From Dactylorhiza incarnata (Eukaryota; Streptophyta; Magnoliopsida; Asparagales; Orchidaceae), in NCBI GenBank assembly GCA_033032865.1, contig JAWHQI010000024.1, positions 3,410,001-3,474,000 on the forward strand: DNA of 64,000 nucleotides, read 5' to 3'. The notes under the pieces were generated by a model. The model did not search any database and had not been told where the DNA came from. It saw nothing but the letters and a program-made list of their open reading frames with translations. Positions within the stretch are counted from its first letter, which is position 1, and each line of letters starts with the position of its first letter. Shown here one piece after another: positions 21,951-31,234 of this stretch. The position numbers were made by a program, and so were the translations under genes.

Positions 21951-22930
21951 TGTTGGGAAAATTGTCTTCAATATTTCCAGATTTGAAGAAGGTTCACAAA
22001 TATAGATAAACAAATTTGTTTTTGATATTGCTCTTTAGTTCTTGATGTGACAGGTAAATCAATTCTATATTATTAGAATCCAAACTGCAAAGAAGTCAGA
22101 AAATTATCTAAGTAAAATATCATCTTAAGTCTAAGCTAAATGTCGTGCAGACAGGAAACTTATCGTCGAAACAGTCTCGACGATATCGTCTTGAAGAAGA
22201 TATTCGACTTGGAAGATTGAGTTATGTCAAGCAGACATGAAGCTTATCGTCGAGATAGTCTCGACGATATCGTATTGAAGCCATTTGATTTTAAAGATTA
22301 AGCTAAGTCAAGCTGACAGAAAGCATATCGTGTAGACGATATCGACTTGAAGGAACAATTCATCTTAAATACTAAGTTAATTCCTGCAGACTGGTGTATG
22401 TCGACGATATCGACGAGAAGATTACATGTCGTCTAGACAATCTCGACGATATCGTCGTGAAGACTGTTAATCATTCAGATGACTGAAAAACTGCATTTTA
22501 TTGCTCAGACTTTCTTGGAAATTAATATCTAGGGAATATACACCGCCTCTTATTATGCCCATTAATTAAGGAACATTTATTCTATATTCTTTGGACTTAT
22601 AGTTGTTGGACAACAACAAATAAAGACGCATGAATACTTCCAAATATGTAAGTCCCGAGATGGAAATTTCTTTATGACTTTTATTGAGTCATTACATATT
22701 TAATTCCTCATGGGGCCATTTGAATTAAGAGAATAAAATAATTGAGGGCTCTCTTCTAAAGAACACGTGAATATAAATATAGATATTTTCGAATTCAGAA
22801 GACACCAAGAAATAGAGAAAGAAGTTCTGAAAAGAAAATTCTTCATCAGTTTCCCTGTCAAGAACAACAAGAAAGAATCTTCTTCCTGTGCATCTCGCCT
22901 TCCCAACCACTAAAGAAAGATTAGAAGAAA
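21951..22930 (+). repeat. 3' LTR of A, first part (U3 and TATA)
   Basis: Starts TGTTGGGAAA after the PPT. U3 contains repeated inverted TCGTCGAGA/TCTCGACGATATCG units between about 22140 and 22460. A TATA box TATAAATA lies at 22772-22779. The LTR breaks off near 22930, where organelle-like DNA begins, and resumes near 26676. Confidence 0.82.
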
Positions 22931-22987
22931 CTCGTGGAGTTCTTTATGCTCAGCCAGAGCCAGGATGCCCAGAAAAGGATTCTCTAT

Positions 22988-23032
22988 GGATGATGAAATT
23001 CCATTGATACAGAGCGAATTCCAATAGACTTA
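22988..23032 (-). other. Chloroplast trnI-CAU/rpl23 spacer fragment
   Basis: On the minus strand this reads AGTCTATTGGAATT then GCTCTGTATCAATGGAAT and TCATCATCCAT. I recognise these as the sequence next to the 3' end of chloroplast trnI-CAU on the rpl23 side. It is joined to the mitochondrial rRNA piece through ACTTA (23028-23032), which both parents carry at that point. A plastid-derived segment within mitochondrial DNA is another possible source. Confidence 0.65.
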
Positions 23033-23150
23033 GTTTCACCCAAGCTTCATCCTGATCATGGATAGATCACCCAGGTTCGGGTCCCCATAAGCAGAATCGC
23101 CCTATGAAGACTCGCTTTCGCTACGGCTACGTTCCCCGAACAAGAGCTTC
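23028..23150 (-). pseudogene. rrn26: Fragment of mitochondrial 26S rRNA gene
   Basis: The minus strand carries the conserved large-subunit rRNA stretch GTAGCGAAAGCGAGTCTTC, GGACCCGAACCTGGGTGATC and CAGGATGAAGCTTGGGTGAA. GAGTCTTCATAGGGCGAT fits the plant mitochondrial rather than the plastid form as I remember them. A short part between CGATT and CTGCTTATG is missing. Only about 120 bases remain, so it is a nuclear mitochondrial insertion and not a working gene. The left limit toward 23150 is approximate. Confidence 0.72.
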
Positions 23151-23571
23151 AAGCATTCGTGATCTTCTTCTATTTCTAGTATCCTTATTCTGAGCTTTGC
23201 TGTAATGAGGCTACTCGCAAAAGCAAAAATCCGGATCTTCGAACTTCAGAGCAGAAAACCAGACTTCCTCATCGACCTCTTCAGGTCTCCGTGGGGTCGC
23301 CTGCCTAGACTTTTCAGCATATGAAAAGCAGAGTCTTATGGGGATTCTCATAGGCAAACCGGGCCAGAGACAAAGTGAGGAGACCATCGAGATATGGTAT
23401 GCTACAAGTTCATATTTCTGGATTTAATGGTAGGATTTGAGCTATCTTATATCTCCTATTGCAAAACTTCTTGATAAGCTCAAGTTGGGTTGGGGACGAC
23501 AATGATCTGTACTGGAACTAAGTATGCTTCTTCTTCAGTATCGACTGTCCGTTGCAAGCGTGATGGCTCTA
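23151..23571. other. Unassigned DNA after the rRNA fragment
   Basis: Moderately GC-rich, without a supported ORF. Parts such as GTCTCCGTGGGGTCGCCTG look organelle-like, but I could not identify them. Confidence 0.3.
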
Positions 23572-24168
23572 TTTCTTCTCCCGCAAGCTCGAGCTCCACT
23601 TCATTTCTTCTTCGCAGTGCAAGCCCTCGCCGGATCCATTCGTGCCTGGCCTGCCGCCCTCGCCGAGCTCCATTTCTTCTCCCGCAAGTTCGAGCTCCAC
23701 TTCATTTCTTCTTCGCAGTGCAAGCCCTCGCCGGATCCATTCGTGCCTGACCTGCTGCCCTCGCCGAGCTCCATTTCTTCTCCCGCAAGCCTCGATCCTC
23801 CTCGCGCTCCACTTCTTCTACCGCAAGCCTCGCTCCTCCTCGCCGCTTCTCATCGTCTGGGCTCGCGGCGCCGGATGTCCAAACCCACTGCCGGTGAGCC
23901 TCCATCGACACGGCACGCCCTCCCTCCACACAGTGCCGAGGCTTCTCAATTTCTGCTTTTGTTTTGGTTTGCAATTTCTGGTTATTTTTGCTGCCTAAAT
24001 TCCTCGCCGCTTCTCATCGTCTGTGCTAGCGACGCCGGAGGTCCAAACCCACCGCCGGTGAGCCTCCATTGACACGGCACGCCCTCCCTCCACACAGCGC
24101 CGAGGTTTCTCAATTTCTGCTTTTGTTTTGGTTTGTAATTTCTGGTTATTTTTGCAGCCTAAATTGGT
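23572..24168 (+). repeat. GC-rich tandem duplications (101 bp and 164 bp units)
   Basis: TTTCTTCTCCCGCAAG starts at 23572, 23673 and 23774, giving two full 101 bp units and a partial one. CGCCGCTTCTCATCGTCTG starts at 23841 and 24005, giving two 164 bp units that include CCGGTGAGCCTCCAT and end in CTAAATT. The second ends TATTTTTGCAGCC, which resembles an intron acceptor. Open frames here are Ser/Pro/Leu-rich by-products of the repeats. The block may derive from a gene leader or intron border, but the gene is unknown. Confidence 0.7.
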
Positions 24169-25600
24169 AGAAAAGTTCTCACTAGAGTATTTTAGTCTGG
24201 CTTATGTCATTTACATCCAGCGATTATCACAATTGAATCACCTTCCATCTATTCTTATACACTCTCTAAAATATTTCAACATCCCTGATCTCTAAATTTT
24301 TAATAACATATTGAAATTACAGGTTCTCTTTCCCCTGTGCCATAATTTATGCACTTTCCAGGTTATTAGCATTTCCCTACATCTATACATGCAGCAAAAA
24401 AAAAATATTCATTTGCTTACTTTATATACACATGCTGATTATAATACAATTGTAACACCAATTTTGCACCAATGGAAATGGTTGGGAGGAAAGATGAGAG
24501 GCAAAACAATGAAGATTGTTTAGGAGGAAAGATATACACGAAATGGGCTTTGTATATAATGATGCGCATGAATTTTATGCTTAAACTATCAGTTGCTCTC
24601 TATAGTGCTTTTCCACTGATTACCTTGCTGAGTTTGTATCGTATTCAATTTCTCTTGGTGTTCAAAACTTGATTTTTATCTTGAAGATGATGGAAGTACC
24701 ACTTTGGTAAAGCAAAGCTCACTGTTTCATTAAGCTGCAGCCTGTATCTTTCAATTAAACTGCAGCCTACATGTTTTCAAATTGAGGTTTTGCTTCTCAT
24801 TTTGAATTCATGCTCCCGTGTCCATTTCCTCTGAACATATTTGTTGTTATGTTGATTGTCTTTTAATTTAATTAAACCATTTCTATTGGTGCAACGATCA
24901 CAAAGGTTATACTCCACCTTTTTCCGAGAATCTGGATCTCTCCTCCAAATCCAAAGTTTAGTCTTATATTTATAATTTACTTCAACTTCAATTCTCTGTA
25001 ATTTTGAATTATACAGTCGATGAATCTCTCCTCCAAATCCAAAGTTTGGTCTTAAACTTCTATCTATTTTAATGGCAGGGCATTGTACTTCTATTTCCAC
25101 AATAATTTATGACTGACTGTGTTTCCACCAATGAATTGATGAGGTTTTATTTGCTAGAACACCGAATTTCTGATCGGCGATTCTCAGATGCGTGCGACTA
25201 TGAAGAATGTGTTCCCGCCGGCGTTTCATGCTCACCTGCACTGCTGTTATTGATTTTGTGCATCACCTCTTTGAATGCATTCCCTCTCTTGCATGTGACA
25301 TTCATCTATCATTTTAGAGCAGCTTTTAATTCCAATTACACCTATCAGTTCTCAGTTCATTACCACAATGTCACCTTTGTTTTGTATTTTTTGCGAGTGA
25401 TGTTACTAATTGGCTAATCTTGATATGGATGTAACTTGGAAGTTCAGGTACAATCTGATGGCCAATAGAGCAATTTTTCTTCTATTGATTTTGTCATATT
25501 ATATTGATTTTGTCATATTAAATTGTTATTTAATTCATCAGAAAAACTTCTCAGTCAAACTTCTGGTTAGTGCTAAAGATTGGAATTTGATTTCTCATCT
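24169..25600. other. Unidentified AT-rich DNA within the insertion
   Basis: No conserved protein is recognisable. TCTCCTCCAAATCCAAAGTT occurs twice (about 24940 and 25026), a local duplication. Short open frames such as the one around 25109 lack known motifs. It could be intron or intergenic DNA carried with the GC-rich block. Confidence 0.35.
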
Positions 25601-26019
25601 GCTTTCTAGCCGGAAAAGGAAGCACTTAGAACCCTGGTTGAACGGCTCACCATCCACCAGCCATCTAGGTCCTACCCGACCGCAAAAGGTTACAACCATC
25701 TTCTATTGTACTAATCCCGTTCCAGTCAATCGCTTTCTGGAGACAAGAAAAAAGTTATGTGAGCCTTACAAAGCTCCAAGTCAGACCATCCAGCTTCACA
25801 AATTCTATTAGTTTACCTTTGACTACCTCCCAATTCCATTGGAAAATAGAGTCAAAGCTCAATACCAACTGTCGAATCAATTCTCTCTTCATCAATGGTT
25901 ATTCCCGGGAGACTTAGTCGAGCTACTTTGTCACCTTCCGGATCGCCGAAGCTACTTCCTTCGTACCCAGATCTTTCCACCACGACGCGCAAAAAAAAAG
26001 ATCTTTTTTTGGAGAGAGA
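25601..26019. other. Probable organelle-derived DNA left of the ycf2 fragment
   Basis: Base composition and context differ from the retrotransposons, and the stretch leads directly into the ycf2 fragment. I could not place it in a specific organelle gene. It contains a run of nine A at about 25990, next to the ycf2 fragment. Confidence 0.35.
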
Positions 26020-26170
26020 GACTATTTCACCAATCGAGTCACAGGTATCTGACATCTTCATACCTAACGATTTCCCACAAAGTGGTGATGAAACGTATAA
26101 CTTGTACAAATCTTTCCATTTTCCAATTCGATCTGATCCATTCGTTCGTAGAGCTATTTACTCGATCGCA
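26020..26170 (+). pseudogene. ycf2: Chloroplast ycf2 fragment
   Basis: The translation includes [38 protein letters not shown] and [11 protein letters not shown] recognise these as a conserved part of chloroplast Ycf2, a large plastid protein linked to the import/ATPase machinery of the inner envelope. Intact ycf2 has more than 2000 codons; about 50 remain. Downstream of SIA the sequence changes to unrelated DNA at about 26171. This is a nuclear copy of plastid DNA (directly, or via mitochondrial DNA) and is not functional. Confidence 0.88.
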
Positions 26171-26543
26171 GAAGCTAAGGCTAAGGAGCAGGGCTTCTCT
26201 CCGCCAGCTCATTGATTCCCTATTCTCTTTTCAAGTGATTGTATGGCAGGCAGTGAAAAAGAGTTTTCAAATGCGTGAGTTCGGTATCAAAAACTTATCT
26301 ACTAAGGTCAAAAAGATGGAAGAAACAAGTGTTTCCACGACTCTACCATCCGGCCAATTCTGTTCCACTGAATCCCCCCCCCCCTTTCATGGGCACATAT
26401 CTTTACGGATAAGGAATGGGGAATCTTTCTCCTGTTACATGAATCAAATGTTTCATTTCATCCGGGAAAAGCGGGTCAAACTCCTATATTAGGTAGGAGG
26501 GTCCTGCTATTACCACTCGCCTGGAAGGGACAAAAGAAACATC
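26171..26543. other. Organelle-like DNA between ycf2 and trnI fragments
   Basis: Contains a poly-C run (26374-26383) and a long open frame on the plus strand without motifs I know. CATTTCATCCGGGAAAAGC has the feel of organelle DNA, but the source was not identified. Confidence 0.35.
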
Positions 26544-26616
26544 TTGACCAGCAGGAATTGAACCTACGAATTTGCCAATTATGAGTTGGGCGCTTTCACC
26601 ATTCAGCCATGGATGC
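26544..26616 (-). pseudogene. trnI-CAU: Chloroplast trnI-CAU remnant
   Basis: On the minus strand it begins GCATCCATGGCTGAATGG, continues with CGCCCAACTCATAATTGG (anticodon CAT) and then TTCGTAGGTTCAATTCC, matching plastid tRNA-Ile(CAU). The D arm has a T to G change. The 3' acceptor half no longer reads TGGATGC, so the acceptor stem cannot pair. It is a decayed copy. In plastids this gene adjoins ycf2 and rpl23, both neighbours of fragments found here, but their order and orientation are rearranged. Confidence 0.88.
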
Positions 26617-26675
26617 TTAACAGGGATACCCACGGGGCGGTGAGCTTATGCGAAGCCAAGAGGCGAAGTCATAGC

Positions 26676-27328
26676 AAGAAAATTTTGATCAGTTGCGGGG
26701 AAGAAATCTTCCAGTAATTGCAATTTTCAAATTGATCTGATATTTTTCAAAGGAAGATTCTTAAGAAAACTCCAGAAATTTAAAAGGTTGTTGGTGTTAT
26801 TACTTGTAGAAGAAGACTCTATTAAAAGCTACAACATTGAAGCTTCTTCCATCTGCTCAAAATATTCAACCTCATCTTTTCTGTAGGGTTCAGTTGAACC
26901 TGAGTCTTTAGGATCTTCAAGAAGATATGAGTTTATAGGGCTTGTGTAGCTTGAGCTTTGTGTAGTCTTTATTTTCCTAAGAATGTAGTGTACAAGGTAC
27001 CTGAGTGTAAGCATTCTCTATGATTGCTGAGGTAGGATCCATGTGGATCTGAGTTGTAAGATCCTTTGTGGATCTTAGTTATAAGGTCACCTTGATTGGA
27101 TAGTGATCTAAGTTTTAGAGAATTTGCCTAGTCTAGCACACTAATAGATAGGTGGGAGGGACAGTGGAAAACCTCTTGACATATTGTCTTGAGGGAACCA
27201 CTATAAATCAATTTGTGCTTTCTATGATTGTTTGTGTTGTGTGTGCCTAGATTTAAAGTACTAATCATTTTTGAAAACACCTAATCATCCCCCCTCTATG
27301 TGTTATTATTGATAACCCAATTCTTTCA
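26676..27328 (+). repeat. 3' LTR of A, second part
   Basis: It carries the marks of the end of B's LTR: GGATCTGAG-type repeats (about 27030-27080), CTAGCACACTAATAGATAGG, AGGGAACCACTATAAA, a short C run with CTCTATGTG, and the terminus ATTCTTTCA at 27328. With the first part it gives a 1633 bp LTR, similar to B's. The next five bases, GCCGA, would be the target duplication of A. Confidence 0.78.
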
Positions 27329-28605
27329 GCCGACAAACCCTAAGCTTAACCGAGAGAAAGAAGAAAGGAGGGGGAGGCGGCTTTCCTCTAGGCTCTTTAT
27401 AAAAGCCCTCCCCTGGGTTCAGATGACGACACACCACCCTCTCCCGAGCTATTTTGAAATCATATTTGTCACCCTGAGCCTCTGTCGGGGTCGGAACAGG
27501 AGAACCCACCACCTCTGTCACCTTCTTCCCCTTGGCCCTATGGAGAGCCACACATCGTCGGAGAGGACTCGGAGACCCTCTCTGGGAGAAGCAAAGGCGG
27601 CGGCACCGCCGAAGAGCAGAGCTCCGGCGGTGCCTGTTATTAATTTGTTTTTTTTTCTATAATGCCTCCTCCCAGCGGCCGCTGGCGATAATAGGTCATA
27701 GGGCCATCGCTGAAAGGAGCGCCCACCTCAGGCGAGCTACCCGGAGGTGGTGGGACGACTGATCGGTGGTCAGCCAACGGTGGCAGAGGCCCAAAACTTC
27801 TATGCCACCGCCAACGTACATTTGTCGTCTGATCTCGTGATTGAGATTGGATGGCCCCGATATTCACAAATAAATCAAGCTAATGATTGCCCCACAACGG
27901 ATCCGCACCTGATCCTTTGTGGAGCCACAAGACATAATTTTTCTGGCTCCATCTGAGCTAGAGATTGACTTCAAGATCTGTGCTAAGGCTATATGAACTG
28001 GAATTTTCTATTAATTATTAGAGGTCTCTAGTGACCTCTACCAAAGATGACCCATATATAAATTTTGTGTAAAATTTCACAAGGAACTCAAATATAATTT
28101 TTATAAGTTTCTATAAAAAAAATATATGTTATTTAATATGGGCAAAACAATGGGTTTTAGGTCATTTTAAATAGGATTTCAGCTTCAAATAATTATAGAA
28201 ATTAAATGGTGCATTTTTAGCCTTGGCTCCTCAAGGAAGGAAGTGTTCAGAATTTTATAATGGGAATTTTACAATGGGTCCATAGAAATTATTAGAAAAA
28301 TATTGGACTCAGTTTACAAAATTTAAACTCAAGGCGACAATAACTCATCCATTTTCCTCCGAAATGACTCGAGTAAATAGACGCTGCTAGAAAACATCCT
28401 AGTCTCATAAATGAGATGTATTTCAACTTAATAAGGTTAGAGTAAAAAATTATCAGGTTCGATCGGCGAAAAACTCAGCAACACCTAAACTCGTAATATC
28501 GATAAGTTAGACGTCACTACGAAGAACTGGTTGAACTTAAATATTTTATGACTCCAATTGTATAAACCGTAATTCATCAAGATCAGAAATATCCAAGGAG
28601 GACAC
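27329..28605. other. GC-rich to AT-rich spacer right of A, nature unknown
   Basis: 27329-27960 is GC-rich, with TTTATAAAAG at 27397, an ATG-started short frame at 27540 (MESHTSSERTRRPSL) and an AAACCCTAA telo-box-like motif near 27336. This could be the 5' region of a former host gene, but no protein family is recognisable and the frame is short. From 27960 the DNA is AT-rich without features. Confidence 0.3.
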
Positions 28606-28932
28606 TTTAGAAGACATCGCCCACCAGGGGAGAGCTCAGAAGACCTCGCCCACCAGGGGCGTGTTCAGAAGGCCTCGCCCAACAGGGGCGAGTTCAGAAG
28701 GCCTCGCCCACCAGGGGAAGTTAAGAAGACCTCTCCCACCTGGGGCGAGTTCAGAAGACCTCGCACATCTGTGGCAAGTTCAGAAGTCCTTGCCAACTTG
28801 GGGTGAGTTCAGAAGACCTCATCCACCAGGGTCGAGTTCAAAAAGCCTCTCCCACTAGTAGCGTGTTCAGAAGACCTCTCCCACCAGGGGCAAGTTCGGA
28901 AGACCTCGCCCGCTAGGGGTGAGTTCAGAAAT
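28606..28932 (+). repeat. Degenerate ~30 bp tandem array
   Basis: About eleven units close to GTTCAGAAGACCTCGCCCAC plus CAGGGGCGA follow each other, each differing at a few bases. The open frame across it is a by-product of the 30 bp period, since the unit is divisible by three. Confidence 0.88.
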
Positions 28933-29488
28933 CTCATCATCAAGATCAGATATTTGCAAACCTCGCCAGAAAACTAGAGCAGCTATTTGCAGCTCATTTC
29001 AAAAGACAAGGGTGTCTATTCGCAGACCATACCACCCTCCCCCTTGGATTTGTCTATAACTAGGACTCCAAGGAACAAGTAGAAGGCAACTCCCCCCTAG
29101 GGTGGAAAGTTCAGTGCCCGCCTCTCTTCTGCCGATCTCAGGATTGGCTTTAGGAGGGGAAGTTCCTATAGACTTTCGGGTCTGTGGCAGGTCCTCCTAG
29201 ATATAGCACGCGGGTCTTATTTGAGGTCTCTTCTCGTCGTGTCTCATCTGAGCCGACCACTTAACCAGTAACCTTTGTTCACCCCCGGGTCCATACACTG
29301 GGAACCCATTTTTGTGGTTCCAACACCAATACCTCCTTAGAACTAAGAGGAATGCCTCCTTGGAGATGCATACATCCTTGGAATGGAGATGAAAGTTGAA
29401 ATGAAAAGGGGCGTGTAGAACTTCAGAACAAAACATGTTTTAGAATGTCTTTTATTTCTTTCATTTACTACTCTTTTTATCCTATGCA
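28933..29488. other. Spacer left of D without recognisable feature
   Basis: Mixed composition with short G/C-rich parts. No ORF, RNA gene or element terminus is supported. It ends at CCTTT (29489-29493), the left target duplication of D. Confidence 0.4.
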
Positions 29489-29493
29489 CCTTT

Positions 29494-31184
29494 TGTTAGA
29501 GCCTATGTTCCGCATCTCTTGGTTTGAGAATAACAAATACCGTGTTGTATTTGATCTTGTATTTTGTGTGTTTATAGTATGCAGGTTGTACAAGAACTAT
29601 ACCTACACATCCCTATGAGTAGTATACTGATTGGAGATGTTTCTCTGGAAAGAGAGCTAACGCCCCGCGTTAGCTGTTAATGCCTCGTGTTAACTTCCGT
29701 TGAGAAGTAATCCGTTGAGAAGAAATGTTGTCGAGAATGAATCCGTTAAGAAGCCAAAGACAACGTCAGGCGTTAGACCTTAAAGCTGGCGTTAACCATT
29801 TGACGAACTCAACTTGCGCTCGACGAAATTGCGCCTGACAAAACTGCGTTCGACGAACTCTAAAGGCGTTCAATGAAAGGAACTTCCGTTCGACGAACTG
29901 AACCTGCGCTCGACGAAAATTTCGCTTGAGGAACTTCCGTTCGACGAACTGGACCTGCGCTTGACGAAAATTTCGCTTGACGAACTTCCGTTCGACGAAA
30001 TGAACTTGCGTTCGACGAATTTGAAGGAGAACGAAACTCAACGCCAGCGTTGACTCTTAACGCCCACGTTGAATCCATAAACAGCCACGATCTTGGCAGT
30101 TGCGCAATTTCTGCCACGACAGTGCACGATCGCTAACGCCGGCGTTAACCCTTAACGCCACGCGTTAGCTCCCTTGGCTATTTAAAGTACATCCCCTCTC
30201 ATTCCTTTTTAGTTAATTCTGGCATTCTGATTCTTTGAACAGAGGCTCGTCTATAGCAATTAAGAGATCTCCCTTGGACTAACATGAAGATCTAAAGAAG
30301 ATTTTGAAGGAGAAGAACTACAACGCATATCCCATATGAAGGACGATCATTTCAAGAACGCCAACATCTACATCGCCTTCATCTTCACCTTCAAAATTTC
30401 TTGGGGAGTTTCCCTTTACTTATCGTGTAATCTTTTACTTTTTCCTTTTGTTATTTGTGTGGAGAAATCGTTCGGGGAGAACGTCGGATTCCGGGAAGGA
30501 TTCCGTGGGTAAATTCGCCTTGTGTTGGCGACAAGGTCCTTGTGAGGTTTAGGGGGTAATTCGTCGCCTTGTGCGTGGCGACTAGGTCAAGGGTAGATCT
30601 AAGGGGTGGCTAGAGGCCTTATCTGGGGATAGATAGGTTATATCCAACCGGTCCTTGGGAGAATGACCGGTGAAACAACAAAAAGTATGTTTACATATTC
30701 TCGCCTTGATTTCTAGCGTTATAGAAATCAAACATTTGTGTATTCAATTTATTATGAAATAAAATCATGTCTTTTAATGTTCTATTCAATTGATTTTATT
30801 TCCTCTTCGAGAATATTTTAATTTATATTTTCATCAAAGTATTAAAATTAACATTTGTATAATTATCTTTGAAATACAATAATTATTTTCATTATCTCTA
30901 ATTTTCTGGAATTGTATTTCATTAATGTTTTCACTAGTAAAATCTCATTGACATAATTCTGAGCTGATTAATTTTCTGAAGAGCTAACGTCCAGCGTTAA
31001 TACCTAACGCCAGGCGTTAGCAACAGTAAGGAAAAAGTTCTGTTTCCCTTATCTGAGATATTAAAATATATTTTCCTACAAAATATTCTGAAACTTCAGT
31101 CCCAAACTCTGATAAATATAACTAAGATTTAAATTCCATAAAACCCTTATTCACCCCCCTCTAAGGGCGCTGTAAGATCCAACA
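29494..31184 (+). repeat. 5' LTR of D
   Basis: Starts TGTTAGAGCC (others in the family have TGTTGGAGCC) and ends GATCCAACA. It has paired TAACGCC/GGCGTTA palindromes on both sides of a block of GTTCGACGAA repeats (about 29800-30020), a TATA-like TATTTAAA at 30179, a second palindrome pair near its end (30983-31021) and a short C run before CTCTAAGGGCG. Confidence 0.92.
29655..30186 (+). promoter_or_regulatory. U3 of D: palindromes, GTTCGACGAA repeats and TATA-like box
   Basis: TAACGCCGGCGTTA at 30134-30147 is a perfect 14 bp palindrome. Related imperfect ones lie at about 29657, 29770 and 30153. Between them are repeats of a ~54 bp unit with GAACTTCCGTTCGACGAA and CTGCGCTTGACGAAAATTTC. TATTTAAA at 30179-30186 follows. 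The layout suggests a modular control region, which is inference. Confidence 0.6.
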
Positions 31185-31186
31185 CA

Positions 31187-31204
31187 TGGTATCAAAGGGT
31201 AGGT
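31187..31204 (+). other. Primer-binding site of D (initiator-Met tRNA type)
   Basis: TGGTATCAAAGGGTAGGT begins two bases after the LTR. It matches TGGTATCAGAGC with a G to A change at the ninth base. Confidence 0.8.
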
Positions 31205-31234
31205 TATTCCAATACGGCTTCACAACCGGGAATA

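Larger units (their letters stand above)
22931..26675. other. Patchwork insertion of organelle-derived and unidentified DNA in A's LTR
   Basis: About 3.75 kb separates the two parts of A's LTR. AAGAAA occurs at both borders (22925-22930 and 26676-26681), which fits either a short target duplication or microhomology. Recognisable pieces are a chloroplast trnI-rpl23 spacer piece, a mitochondrial 26S rRNA piece, a ycf2 piece and a trnI-CAU piece. Between them lies DNA I cannot identify, including a GC-rich tandemly duplicated block. Border positions are inferred from the expected LTR length. Confidence 0.65.
6097..27328 (+). mobile_element. A: old Sirevirus-type Copia element, split by three insertions; 5' part outside window
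   Basis: The pieces in order are RNase H remnant (6097-6540), aORF 5' part (7060-8645), aORF 3' part (20938-21755), PPT, and 3' LTR in two parts (21951-22930 and 26676-27328). C1 interrupts RNase H, B interrupts the aORF with a GTGAG duplication, and an organelle-derived patchwork interrupts the LTR. When the two LTR parts are joined the length is 1633 bp, close to the 1601-1610 bp of B's LTRs, which supports the reconstruction. A is related to B but has more stops and frameshifts, so it is older. Its upstream gag, integrase and RT should lie left of C1. Confidence 0.82.

Noticed and set aside
23490..24072. Overlapping Ser/Pro/Leu-rich frames as a host protein
   Set aside because: Several frames are open because of GC-rich tandem duplication; no conserved motif in any.
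26544..26616. Working tRNA gene
   Set aside because: The acceptor stem cannot pair and the context is decayed organelle DNA.
27300..27762. Host gene start in the GC-rich block right of A
   Set aside because: Short frame, no family recognised, no splice structure; listed only as unassigned spacer.
28606..28932. CRISPR-like array
   Set aside because: Units are directly adjacent, without unique spacers, and the DNA is plant nuclear.
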